Of a stretch of DNA of 8,982 bases, positions 1 to 7,127 are shown in pieces (within the stretch, counting starts at the first letter, position 1; each line of letters begins with the position of its first letter). This stretch comes from JAIXWP01 sp943372555 (GTDB taxonomy: Bacteria; Bacteroidota; Bacteroidia; Flavobacteriales_D; Sanyastnellaceae): contig CALRZB010000105.1 in assembly GCA_943372555.1 (NCBI GenBank), positions 1 to 8,982 on the forward strand, written 5' to 3'. Made by a program: the position numbers and the translations under genes. The notes under the pieces are model-generated. The model saw only the letters and a list, made by a program, of their open reading frames with translations. It searched no databases and was not told the DNA's origin.

Positions 1-1137
1 ACAACATTTCAACTAAATGAAATTGTGATGCTCGATCCAGGGCGTGTTCACATTGATGAAGACGGAAATCACACTTCAACATTCTTCCAGAAAATTCAAA
101 ACACTCTTCCGAAATCCAAGTACACATCAATCAATGAGAACCCGCAACACGGTCTTCCTTGCGACTATTCTCTTGCTGATTTAGACAACCTTTCATTTCC
201 TTCAGGAGATGCTTTTGATATGATGTTGGAAGAGGTTAATGATGTTGCGAAAAAGCTTCGCAACAGCGACTATTATAGCAATGAAGAAAAAGAACTAATC
301 CAATCGTGCCTGCATCTTTTTCTCGTTTCATACATCCGATATTTATCCATTTTTCAAAAGAGTAAAATCAAGAAACTATTTTTCATTCGACATTATCACA
401 ACGAAGGAATAATAGCGGCTGCCAATGATTGTGGCATTGAAACAATTGAGCTACAACATGGCTTGATCAATAAACATGATTTGTACTATGTGTATGATTT
501 GGCATTCAAGAAAAATCTAAAAAATGCATTCTTTCCAAACAGAATTTTGTTATTCGGTCAATACTGGAAAGATGTGCTTAGCAAAGGCGCTGAATGGAGG
601 CCCGAACAACTCATAATTGCCGGGGATTACATGAGTTCTAAAAAAACTGAAGTGCAAGAAACAGCGAAACAAAATGTGATTTTGGTTGCTTCGCAAAAAA
701 CGCTTCATGGATTGTTTATTCCTCGAATAAAAGAACTCGCAGCCTCACTGCAAAATCATCCAGATTGGAGAATAATATTGAAGCTGCATCCATTTGAAAA
801 AGAGATTGAAAAGTACAACGATCTCGCAAGCGACAAATTAGAAATTGCGCCGCTTCAAAGCAGCATTTCAGATTATTTAGAAATTTCCAAAATTCAAGTC
901 AGCATTTATAGCACCACTTTTTTTGATGCTATTGGGAAAAATGTGGTCAATTTTGCTTGGACAGGTAATTTTCTTGGAGGAGATTATGCCGAAGCATTGG
1001 TGGAAGACGGCATTGCTAAAAGCGCAGACAATGAAGATATAGTACTTATATTCAATGAGATGTCGCTAGAACCGCAGCCTCAATTAGAACGTCAGCACTT
1101 TTACACCTCATTTTCGAGTGAATCCTTTGATGTTTAG
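1..1137 (+). CDS. GT-B-like surface polysaccharide biosynthesis protein, 5'-partial
   Basis: The frame is open to the first base of the window (it reads TTFQLNEIV before the GTG at 25 and ATG at 28), so the gene most likely begins outside and only its C-terminal part, about 378 residues, is present. Counting from the GTG at 25, visible motifs are RHYHNEG (122-128), ELQHG (142-146), LKLHP (252-256) and IYSTTFFDAIG (294-304). This order, a mid-protein QHG, then KLHP, then an S-T-T acidic loop, is typical of GT-B-fold enzymes acting on capsule or cell-surface glycans, such as polysialyltransferase-like and CDP-glycerol transferase-like proteins. No signal peptide or membrane segment is visible. 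Donor and acceptor cannot be told. The fold and surface-glycan role are inferred from motif layout only; the function is otherwise unknown. A promoter-like site and the T9SS gene follow on the same strand after 49 bases. Confidence 0.6.
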   Translation, partial: TTFQLNEIVMLDPGRVHIDEDGNHTSTFFQKIQNTLPKSKYTSINENPQHGLPCDYSLADLDNLSFPSGDAFDMMLEEVNDVAKKLRNSDYYSNEEKELIQSCLHLFLVSYIRYLSIFQKSKIKKLFFIRHYHNEGIIAAANDCGIETIELQHGLINKHDLYYVYDLAFKKNLKNAFFPNRILLFGQYWKDVLSKGAEWRPEQLIIAGDYMSSKKTEVQETAKQNVILVASQKTLHGLFIPRIKELAASLQNHPDWRIILKLHPFEKEIEKYNDLASDKLEIAPLQSSISDYLEISKIQVSIYSTTFFDAIGKNVVNFAWTGNFLGGDYAEALVEDGIAKSADNEDIVLIFNEMSLEPQPQLERQHFYTSFSSESFDV

Positions 1138-1154
1138 TGGATTAATTATTTCTC

Positions 1155-1162
1155 TATATTTG
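1155..1162 (+). promoter_or_regulatory. Bacteroidota-type -7 element upstream of the T9SS gene
   Basis: TATATTTG fits TAnnTTTG exactly and lies 24 bases before the ATG at 1187, leaving a short leader of roughly 18 bases. The expected TTG around 19 bases upstream is poor (TTT/TTAG inside the end of the previous gene). The T9SS gene may therefore have its own, perhaps weak or activator-dependent, promoter. No Shine-Dalgarno sequence precedes the ATG. Confidence 0.45.
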
Positions 1163-1186
1163 AAATTCAATAAATCAAGTTAGAAC

Positions 1187-2920
1187 ATGAGAAAGTCTTT
1201 ACTTTTCTTTGTATTGTGTTGTATTTCAACATTAAGCGTATTTTCCCAAGCAACTCCGGCAACAGCTGTAGTTGTTACCCCTGTAGCTTACACTGGCGCT
1301 GCTCCAACTACAACTACATTCAGTTTAGTTCTAGGAACAGGTCAAACTTTCAACACATGTGTTGGCTCACAATCAGTTCGTTGGTTTAAGTTCAACATAC
1401 CCGTTCCAGGTGTTAGCACAAACGGAACTCGTTCAGTAAAAATAACAGCGAATTCCGCTGCTTTCTCACCAGTTATCGATTTCTTCGATGCGACAGTAAC
1501 GTACAAAGAGTGTGTCACTGGAAATATAATGCGCACAACTCCTACAACCAATGCAATCATTCCTGGACAAGATTATTATTTTAGAATTAGCTCGACAGCT
1601 TTAGCAACTGGTTCTTCTTTCACTCTAGCAATAGAATTTTATCCTGTTGCTGAAGTAAGATCAGGATTTTTCCCTTCTGTAGACGCTGATGGTTATGGAC
1701 TTTGTGATCAAATAAAAAGAAATAATATTACTCCATCAGTAACCAATACACGTTTCAGATTAGTCCCTACGACAACTCCAAATAACGGTGGTTGCACCGC
1801 AACTGTGAGTGGTTCAAATACCATTATTTTAACTAACCAATTTACTTGTGTATGTTTCGGAATCAATTATGATTGCTTTGTAGAGGCTCAAGTAGATGGA
1901 CATTGGTGTGGTGAAAGCTTGTCGAGACCGCTTATTTTCCAAACTGGTCCTACTACGAATATATTAGCAACCTCTCCACAAACGATAGGCCTAGGATCCA
2001 CTATTAGCGCCACTTTTGCGTGCGGAGGTGCTGCATATCAATGGAGATTTGTTAGTCAAAATGGCACGACTATCACTTGTGATTCAACGAATAATAGTAC
2101 AATTGACCTTGATATTAAATGCAATTGTCTTCGCTACAATCGCATTTATCAAGTCATGGTTCGCGTAAAAGCATCATGCAATACAAATCTCTGGAGTGAT
2201 TGGTGCGGCCCTAACGGAGCAAACTCAGCACCTTTAACAATGTTCACCCCGCCAATGCCGTCAATTACGATTCCGGCCAATAGATGCAATACAGTTCTGC
2301 CTCCATTCTCCCTTATGGATGTTGATTACATCCCCAATGTAAGCAACTATCACTTTCAAAGTACACGCGTTTCTTCAACCGCACCATACGCTCCCATTGC
2401 CCCTCCTGTTGTTGTTCTCAACAATACAAATTCAGGATACAACATTGTCGGAAATGTAACTGGCGCTACTTATCGCACTTGCTTCAAACCTTCAATAACA
2501 TCTTGCAACTCTCCGCAAGAAGGCAGTTGGGGACCCTATTGCTATTATTCAATTGCACCAGGCACAGCGCCTTCTGCAATGCCTTTAGAAAATACCCAAC
2601 AAGAAATTGCTGCAGTGCAGGTTGTAGACGAATCTATTTCTGAAAATTCTCAAGAAAGTGACGTTACAATTTTGAAAAACGGCATCGAAACCGTTCTAAT
2701 GGTGGACTTGAAAGAAAAGGTAATAGACGGGACGCTAGAACTTCGAATGTACAATATCAACGGTCAGTTGGTTTATGCAGATAATTTCCCTAACTCAACT
2801 GGAGTGTCAGTGCTTCAATTAAGCATGCCTTCTGATTTGGTTAATGGAACGTACATTCTCCATGTTACGTGCGATACGTACTCTACTGCTGAAAAGGTGG
2901 TATTCGCTGGAATGAATTAA
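1187..2920 (+). CDS. Secreted T9SS type A sorting-domain protein with three Cys/Trp-rich modules
   Basis: A 577-residue secreted protein of unknown binding function. Residues 1-21 form a clear Sec signal peptide (MRKS, a hydrophobic stretch, FSQA). Residues about 40-152 look like a beta-sandwich resembling pre-peptidase C-terminal (PPC-like) domains. Three degenerate modules of about 65-70 residues follow, at roughly 189-250, 284-351 and 388-455. Modules 1 and 2 share a C-x-C (C221/C223 and C312/C314) and a W-C-G (240-242 and 339-341); module 3 ends in WGPYC (448-452). They read like fibronectin-III-type beta units, probably disulfide-bonded. A linker rich in Glu and Ser (about 465-490) leads to a C-terminal domain (about 490-577) with LELRMYNINGQLVY and NGTYILHV, the hallmarks of T9SS type A sorting domains, which direct export through the outer membrane and surface anchoring. 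No catalytic motif is seen, so an adhesin or structural surface role is inferred. Confidence 0.85.
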   Translation: MRKSLLFFVLCCISTLSVFSQATPATAVVVTPVAYTGAAPTTTTFSLVLGTGQTFNTCVGSQSVRWFKFNIPVPGVSTNGTRSVKITANSAAFSPVIDFFDATVTYKECVTGNIMRTTPTTNAIIPGQDYYFRISSTALATGSSFTLAIEFYPVAEVRSGFFPSVDADGYGLCDQIKRNNITPSVTNTRFRLVPTTTPNNGGCTATVSGSNTIILTNQFTCVCFGINYDCFVEAQVDGHWCGESLSRPLIFQTGPTTNILATSPQTIGLGSTISATFACGGAAYQWRFVSQNGTTITCDSTNNSTIDLDIKCNCLRYNRIYQVMVRVKASCNTNLWSDWCGPNGANSAPLTMFTPPMPSITIPANRCNTVLPPFSLMDVDYIPNVSNYHFQSTRVSSTAPYAPIAPPVVVLNNTNSGYNIVGNVTGATYRTCFKPSITSCNSPQEGSWGPYCYYSIAPGTAPSAMPLENTQQEIAAVQVVDESISENSQESDVTILKNGIETVLMVDLKEKVIDGTLELRMYNINGQLVYADNFPNSTGVSVLQLSMPSDLVNGTYILHVTCDTYSTAEKVVFAGMN

Positions 2921-3522
2921 AAATCCAAAGTAAGCTGCGCAGGCAATAAAGCGAATGTCATTCGATGATGTTCACATGCACCATGCGATCTGATTGCGTC
3001 ACGATGAGCCATAGTGGGGTATCCTTTGTTCTGTTCCCACATGTAATGCGGAAATTCTAAATGCAATTTCTGCATGTATTCATCACGATAAGTCTTTGCC
3101 AATATCGAAGCAGCAGCAATGCTCTTCACTTTCCCATCACCCTTTATGATACATTCATGCATGATATCATTGTAAGGAATAAATGCATTCCCGTCAATTA
3201 CGATATGCTGAGGTCTTAATTTCAATTGATCTAATGCTCTATGCATGGCAATGAAAGAAGCATTGCGAATATTGATCTCTTCAATTTCTCTTGGATAAAC
3301 AAAAGCCACAGCCCAAGCTAGTGCCTCCTGTTCTATAATTGGACGCAACAACTCTCTACTCTTCTCTGTGAGCTGCTTGCTATCATTTAATAATGGATGT
3401 TTGAATTTTGGTGAAAGTATCACAGCTGCCGCCACCACGGGACCGGCCAAACAGCCTCTCCCCGCTTCGTCGCAACCTGCTTCGAACTCCACTTTAGATA
3501 CTTTATTGAGGAGTTTTGCCAT
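2917..3522 (-). CDS. rnhB: Ribonuclease HII
   Basis: Cytoplasmic endonuclease that cuts the RNA strand of RNA-DNA hybrids, including single ribonucleotides left in DNA. The 201-residue protein has the family's usual length. It shows the signature GCDEAGRGCLAGPVVAAAV, with metal ligands D18 and E19 and the GRG (21-23) that contacts the ribonucleotide junction, then VIDGNA (D110) and AAASILAKTYRDE (D147). All four acidic catalytic positions appear intact. The ATG start lies 2 bases after the TAG stop of the upstream glycosyltransferase gene (TAG-CC-ATG), so the two are almost certainly co-transcribed. Its TAA overlaps the TAA of the convergent T9SS gene by 4 bases, leaving no room for a dedicated terminator between them. 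Confidence 0.97.
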   Translation of the reverse strand: MAKLLNKVSKVEFEAGCDEAGRGCLAGPVVAAAVILSPKFKHPLLNDSKQLTEKSRELLRPIIEQEALAWAVAFVYPREIEEINIRNASFIAMHRALDQLKLRPQHIVIDGNAFIPYNDIMHECIIKGDGKVKSIAAASILAKTYRDEYMQKLHLEFPHYMWEQNKGYPTMAHRDAIRSHGACEHHRMTFALLPAQLTLDF

Positions 3523-3524
3523 GG

Positions 3525-4652
3525 CTATTTTTTCAATGCTTTTTCAATTGAACTCCACAAAGCTGAAGCCGCCTTATCCCAAGAAAAAAACGCTGCTCTT
3601 TCCGTGCCTTTCTTCACCAAATCTGCACGCAGCAATTCGTCTGTTGCAATACGTTCTAATCCTTCTGAAATGGATTCAATACTAAACGGATCAACCAGCA
3701 AAGCTCCACCGTCAGCCACTTCCGGCATAGATGTCACATTTGATGTAATTACAGGTACACCCGCACGGAAGCCTTCAACTATCGGAATCCCGAAGCCTTC
3801 AAAATAACTTACGTAGACATTCGCCATAGCAGATCCAACCACGTCCTTCAATTCTTCCGCATTCAATCTGCCTACCATCACAAGATCTTCTGTTCCTTCA
3901 AATAGCGCTATACCTGCATTAATTTCCTCATTCTTCCAATAGGCATTACCGACTATCACCAACTTCATTTTACTTCCTGTGCGTTCTTTAAATGCTTTGA
4001 ACGCTGGCAATAGTCGCTGAAGATTTTTTCTAGGGTGAATAGAACCGACAAAAACAAAATAGTCCTCGCCTTTTGTAAATCTCTTTTTTGTTGAAAGTTT
4101 TACTTCTTCTGAAACGGGCGTATAAAGCGTATTAGCGCCGTTGTAAACGACATCTATCTTATCTGCTTCTATACCGTATGTTTCACAAATATCTTTTTTG
4201 CTAAACTCACTGACGGTGGCAATGCGAACCGCTTTGTGCGCCCATTTCTTGGAGCGAACTGACAAATAACTTCGAAAAGAAACAGGAACATCATTTGGAA
4301 AATGTTCAAAATTGATATCGTGGATAACGATTAGCTGAGGAACACTCGTGGTAAGGGAACATTGCGCATCAGGAGAAATGAAAAGATCAGGCTTGATGCG
4401 TCGGAGTAATAATGGAACCGCCACGTCATACCACAACTTCATCAGAACAGGATGACGTGCAGGTGGCGGCACAATATGAGTAAAGACATTTTTTGAAGGA
4501 ATAAAATCTTTGGAGAAAGGCCTATCAAATATGAAATGAAACTCAACCTCCGGATGTTGCTGAGCAATACGACGCATCGTTTCGTAAGTAAACCAGCCTA
4601 TTCCATCCAGTTTATCTTTTAGAAGTAATCGTGTATTGACGGCAATTTTCAT
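3525..4652 (-). CDS. GT4-family glycosyltransferase (GT-B fold)
   Basis: Retaining glycosyltransferase likely to move a sugar from a nucleotide-sugar donor to a growing surface polysaccharide or glycolipid at the inner face of the cytoplasmic membrane. From the ATG at 4652 (MKIAVNTRLL) the protein has 375 residues. Motifs in order are a glycine loop GIGWFTYE (17-24), HDINFEHFP (111-119), the donor-domain entry VGSIHPRKN (202-210) and the E-x7-E motif EGFGIPIVE (285-293), followed by AGVPVITSN and MPEVADGGALLVDP. This is the standard GT4 mannosyl/glucosyltransferase pattern; the specific sugar cannot be told. The frame extends upstream to a TTG at 4682, but that extension reads through the rpmH terminator, so the ATG is preferred. 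rnhB follows after 2 bases. No promoter was found between the terminator and this ATG, so expression may depend on read-through from rpmH or on a promoter inside rpmH. Confidence 0.9.
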   Translation of the reverse strand: MKIAVNTRLLLKDKLDGIGWFTYETMRRIAQQHPEVEFHFIFDRPFSKDFIPSKNVFTHIVPPPARHPVLMKLWYDVAVPLLLRRIKPDLFISPDAQCSLTTSVPQLIVIHDINFEHFPNDVPVSFRSYLSVRSKKWAHKAVRIATVSEFSKKDICETYGIEADKIDVVYNGANTLYTPVSEEVKLSTKKRFTKGEDYFVFVGSIHPRKNLQRLLPAFKAFKERTGSKMKLVIVGNAYWKNEEINAGIALFEGTEDLVMVGRLNAEELKDVVGSAMANVYVSYFEGFGIPIVEGFRAGVPVITSNVTSMPEVADGGALLVDPFSIESISEGLERIATDELLRADLVKKGTERAAFFSWDKAASALWSSIEKALKK

Positions 4653-4658
4653 GGGTAT

Positions 4659-4697
4659 AAAAAAAAAGGGGCCGTCATGCAATGCAAGACAGCCCTC
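4659..4697 (-). terminator. Rho-independent terminator of rpmH
   Basis: On the minus strand GGGCTGTC pairs with GACGGCCC (8 bp, one G-U), with TGC/GCA able to pair inside the 11-base loop, and nine T follow directly. It starts about 20 bases after the rpmH stop. The T-run ends 6 bases before the ATG of the glycosyltransferase, so it doubles as the leader of that gene and argues against the upstream TTG start. Confidence 0.88.
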
Positions 4698-4716
4698 AAA
4701 TATCTGAGAAAATCGG

Positions 4717-4887
4717 TTACAGACGAACGATTCCCTTGTGACGTCTTTCGTCAGAAGTAGTCAATTTCTTGCGTCCTCTACGACGACGTGAAGACAAAAC
4801 TGCGCGTCCTGCTGCAGATGACATGCGCTTACGGAAACCATGTTTGTTTCTGCGCTTTGTATTTGAGGGTTGATAAGTACGTTTCAT
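4717..4887 (-). CDS. rpmH: 50S ribosomal protein L34
   Basis: Small basic protein of the large ribosomal subunit. From the ATG at 4887 it has 56 residues, beginning MKRTYQPSNTKRRNKHGFRK, the nearly universal L34 opening, and rich in Arg and Lys throughout. The frame runs on upstream to 4953, but those extra 22 residues are translated from the promoter and leader and are not part of the protein. The C-terminus (TTSDERRHKGIVRL) is slightly longer than the shortest L34 proteins, as is common in Bacteroidota. The gene has its own promoter and terminator. The rnpA neighbour that follows rpmH in many bacteria is absent here; the next gene downstream is a glycosyltransferase. Confidence 0.97.
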   Translation of the reverse strand: MKRTYQPSNTKRRNKHGFRKRMSSAAGRAVLSSRRRRGRKKLTTSDERRHKGIVRL

Positions 4888-4910
4888 TTCGCTTTGTATA
4901 AAAAGGGTTG

Positions 4911-4940
4911 CAAATATAGTCTGATTTTTTATGCTGACAA
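4911..4940 (-). promoter_or_regulatory. Bacteroidota-type promoter of rpmH
   Basis: On the minus strand TTG (4938-4940), 19 bases, then TATATTTG (4911-4918), an exact match to TTG-N19-TAnnTTTG. The ATG of rpmH is 24 bases beyond the -7 box, so the leader is short. Two overlapping inverted repeats adjoin or overlap the TTG: AAGTGA/TCACTT (4939-4955) and GAAAAA/TTTTTC (4943-4959). They could be a regulator site or simply A/T-rich chance symmetry. Confidence 0.75.
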
Positions 4941-5061
4941 GTGAAAAACTCACTTTTTCAACAAAAAATACTTCACCTTATCCAAAACCCCATTGCTGAC
5001 GGGCGTTTCAGCCTCATTCAACGATTCGTTTTTTTTGTTAATTCTATTCTCGAGAAACCGA

Positions 5062-5541
5062 TTATAAACCGAGATCCTCTTTTTTAATAGCCTCAGAAAC
5101 GCTCACATCAATGCGCTTATTAATAAACAGCGCCTTTCCTTTCACGTATCCTTTCGCCTCAAGCTTCAATTCTTGCTTGAAAAACAACGCCAATGCATTG
5201 CCCAAAATATTGGACAATGCATCTGGTGTCGAAGTCATTTTCATTATTTGAACTGTCGATGATTTCTTAGGAATGAGTATTTCATCAAATTGTTCGATAG
5301 TGCCCAAGAAGCTTCCCTCTAGGAACACATCTATTTTTGAATCTTTCATTTTGATGTCGTACCAATTCGGATTTTCTATGGTAAAGAAAATCTGAGCCTC
5401 TAATTTGTCGCCCGTAAATTCAGAGAACTGAACATTTTGGACGTCAGAAACTTTAACCTCCTGGTACATCTTGCATGATGTTGTAGATAAGACCAGCATC
5501 AACGCAATCATTCCAAAAAATCTAACCGACCACTTTCTCAT
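5062..5541 (-). CDS. LEA14-like (LEA type 2) lipoprotein
   Basis: Small 159-residue exported protein. Residues 1-22 are a signal sequence (MRKWSVRFFG, then a hydrophobic run) ending in TTSC-K with C23 as the probable lipidated cysteine; the -3 residue is T rather than the usual L, so the lipobox is not ideal. The rest is a single beta-rich domain carrying FTIENPNWYDIKMKDSKIDVF (52-73), the asparagine-proline-asparagine strand pattern typical of LEA type 2/WHy domains. In bacteria such proteins are usually periplasmic or membrane-anchored and their role is poorly known. The ATG overlaps the TAA of the dipeptidase gene by one base (TAATG), which suggests translational coupling and one operon. 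No good terminator is seen downstream, only a weak GCTGA/TCAGC hairpin at 4995-5012. Confidence 0.8.
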   Translation of the reverse strand: MRKWSVRFFGMIALMLVLSTTSCKMYQEVKVSDVQNVQFSEFTGDKLEAQIFFTIENPNWYDIKMKDSKIDVFLEGSFLGTIEQFDEILIPKKSSTVQIMKMTSTPDALSNILGNALALFFKQELKLEAKGYVKGKALFINKRIDVSVSEAIKKEDLGL

Positions 5542-6920
5542 TATTCTGCAAAGAATTTGTGGAAGTAAGGAATTGTTTCGATTCCTTTATAATAGTTGAA
5601 TACTCCGTAGTGCTCATTTGGAGAGTGAAGCGCATCGCTATCAAGTCCGAAGCCCATCAATACAGACTTCAAACCTAATTCACGCTCAAACAACGCTACG
5701 ATTGGAATAGAACCACCGCCGCGAGTTGGAACAGGCTTTTTACCATAGGTAGTTTCCATCGCTTTAGCAGCAGCAAGATATGCCTTGCTATCAGTAGGAG
5801 TTACTACAGGCTCGCCACCGTGGTGAGGGCGAACTTCAACTTTCACACCTGCAGGAGCGATTCCTTCAAAATGGTTCTTGAACAAATCTGTGATTTCATC
5901 AGAAGCTTGATTTGGAACAAGGCGCATAGAGATTTTAGCAAAAGCTTTAGATGGTAAAACCGTCTTAGCGCCTTCGCCGATATAACCGCCCCAGATACCA
6001 TTGCAATCAAGTGTTGGACGAACACCAGTGCGCTCAAGCGTAGTGTACCCGTTCTCTCCTCTTACATCACTAATATCAAGATCCTTTTTATATGCTTCCA
6101 AATCAAATGGAGCAAGATTCAAATCATTTCTTTCTGCTGCAGTCAATTCTACTACTTTATCATAGAATCCAGGTATCGTAATGTGGTTGTTTTCATCGTG
6201 CATGCTCGCAATCATTTTCGCAAGAATGTTGATTGGATTAGCAACAGCACCGCCATATACACCGCTGTGCAAGTCACGATTTGGACCTGTTACTTCAACT
6301 TCTACATAGCTCAATCCACGCAGTCCGCAGTCAATACTTGGAACATCGTTAGCGATGATAGAAGTATCAGAAATCAATACTACATCAGCTTTCAAACGCT
6401 CTTTATTTGCCATACAGAAAGGACCTAGATTATTGCTACCTACTTCCTCTTCGCCTTCGATCATGAATTTCACGTTACATGGAAGCGTGCCGGTTTTCCA
6501 CATCGCCTCAAAAGCCTTCACATGCATGAACATTTGGCCTTTATCATCACAACTTCCGCGAGCGAAAATTGCACCTTCAGGATGAACCTCTGTTTTCTTA
6601 ATTACCGGTTCAAATGGAGGCGAAGTCCAAAGTTCGATTGGATCAGCAGGCTGCACATCGTAGTGGCCGTAGACCAAAACGGTTGGTTTGCTAGGATCAA
6701 TAATCTTCTCGCCATAAACGATAGGATAGCCTGCAGTAGAACATAATTCTACGTTGTCAGCGCCCGCGTTTTTCAAGTGTTCTGCCACCTTATCAGCCGT
6801 GCGAAACACATCATCTTTGTATTGTGGATCTGCACTAACGCTAGGAATGCGCAGCAAATCGAATAGTTCATCTAGAAAACGTTGTTTGTTTTCATTGATA
6901 TAAGATTGGACCTTTTCCAT
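5541..6920 (-). CDS. M20-family metallodipeptidase
   Basis: Cytosolic di-zinc peptidase of the M20 family (carnosinase/CNDP2/PepV-like group), expected to hydrolyse dipeptides or similar small peptides. The 459 residues match the family length. Visible active-site parts are YGHYDVQP (zinc ligand H86, catalytic D88), ARGSCDDKGQ (bridging D125), EGEEEVGS (catalytic E158, ligand E159), ISDTS (D185), DLHSG (H218, in the lid/dimer domain) and the late LHSPNEH (H432). All key residues are present, so it should be active. The lid domain spans roughly 200-310. There is no signal peptide. The ATG at 6920 is the first in frame before MEKVQSYINENKQRFLDEL, a normal family start. No convincing promoter is seen in the 40 bases upstream, before the repeat island begins. 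The lipoprotein gene follows directly. Confidence 0.95.
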   Translation of the reverse strand: MEKVQSYINENKQRFLDELFDLLRIPSVSADPQYKDDVFRTADKVAEHLKNAGADNVELCSTAGYPIVYGEKIIDPSKPTVLVYGHYDVQPADPIELWTSPPFEPVIKKTEVHPEGAIFARGSCDDKGQMFMHVKAFEAMWKTGTLPCNVKFMIEGEEEVGSNNLGPFCMANKERLKADVVLISDTSIIANDVPSIDCGLRGLSYVEVEVTGPNRDLHSGVYGGAVANPINILAKMIASMHDENNHITIPGFYDKVVELTAAERNDLNLAPFDLEAYKKDLDISDVRGENGYTTLERTGVRPTLDCNGIWGGYIGEGAKTVLPSKAFAKISMRLVPNQASDEITDLFKNHFEGIAPAGVKVEVRPHHGGEPVVTPTDSKAYLAAAKAMETTYGKKPVPTRGGGSIPIVALFERELGLKSVLMGFGLDSDALHSPNEHYGVFNYYKGIETIPYFHKFFAE

Positions 6921-7047
6921 GAAGAAAAAAAATTTAGGCGACGAAGATAATCCAAAATGCAGTGAGACAGTGTGGCTGTGAGACAGTGAACTTAAATGAA
7001 CACAAATGAAAATTAGTGAGACAGTTAGACAGTGTGGCGGTGTAACA

Positions 7048-7070
7048 GTGGGGTTGTGGGGTTGTGGGGT
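7048..7070 (+). repeat. Tandem GTGGGGTT repeat, about 2.9 copies
   Basis: The 8-base unit GTGGGGTT repeats at 7048, 7056 and 7064. It creates three G4 runs with TTGT spacers. A fourth G4 run is missing, so a stable intramolecular quadruplex is not assured. It lies inside the repeat island. Confidence 0.85.
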
Positions 7071-7099
7071 AGTTGGTAATAAGTAGCAGGTAGTTAGTT

Positions 7100-7127
7100 T
7101 TAGGAATTAGGAATCAGGAATCAGGAA
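7100..7127 (+). repeat. Tandem TYAGGAA repeat, 4 copies
   Basis: Four back-to-back 7-base units (TTAGGAA twice, then TCAGGAA twice) followed by TCC. This is a simple microrepeat inside the same island, likely made by replication slippage. No gene reads through it. Confidence 0.85.

Noticed and set aside
3368..3807. Plus-strand open frames across rnhB and the glycosyltransferase
   Set aside because: They lie antisense to well-supported genes and have no recognisable protein features.
4653..4682. Ten-residue N-terminal extension of the glycosyltransferase from a TTG at 4682
   Set aside because: It would be encoded by the terminator hairpin loop and T-run; the family start MKIAVNTR at 4652 is normal.
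4888..4953. N-terminal extension of L34 by 22 residues
   Set aside because: The sequence contains the promoter -7 box and leader; L34 universally begins MKRTYQPS or similar.
4995..5012. GCTGA/TCAGC hairpin as terminator of the lipoprotein operon
   Set aside because: Only 5 bp with an 8-base loop and no proper T-run on the minus strand.
5020..5040. AACG-ATT-CGTT plus T-run on the plus strand as a terminator
   Set aside because: The stem is 4-5 bp and there is no plus-strand gene before it to terminate.
6183..6746. Plus-strand open frames across the dipeptidase gene
   Set aside because: They are overlapping antisense shadows of an intact M20 gene with no family motif of their own.
6941..6948. 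TATCTTCG (minus strand) as promoter -7 box of the dipeptidase gene
   Set aside because: One mismatch to TAnnTTTG and no TTG at 18-20 bases upstream; too weak to call.
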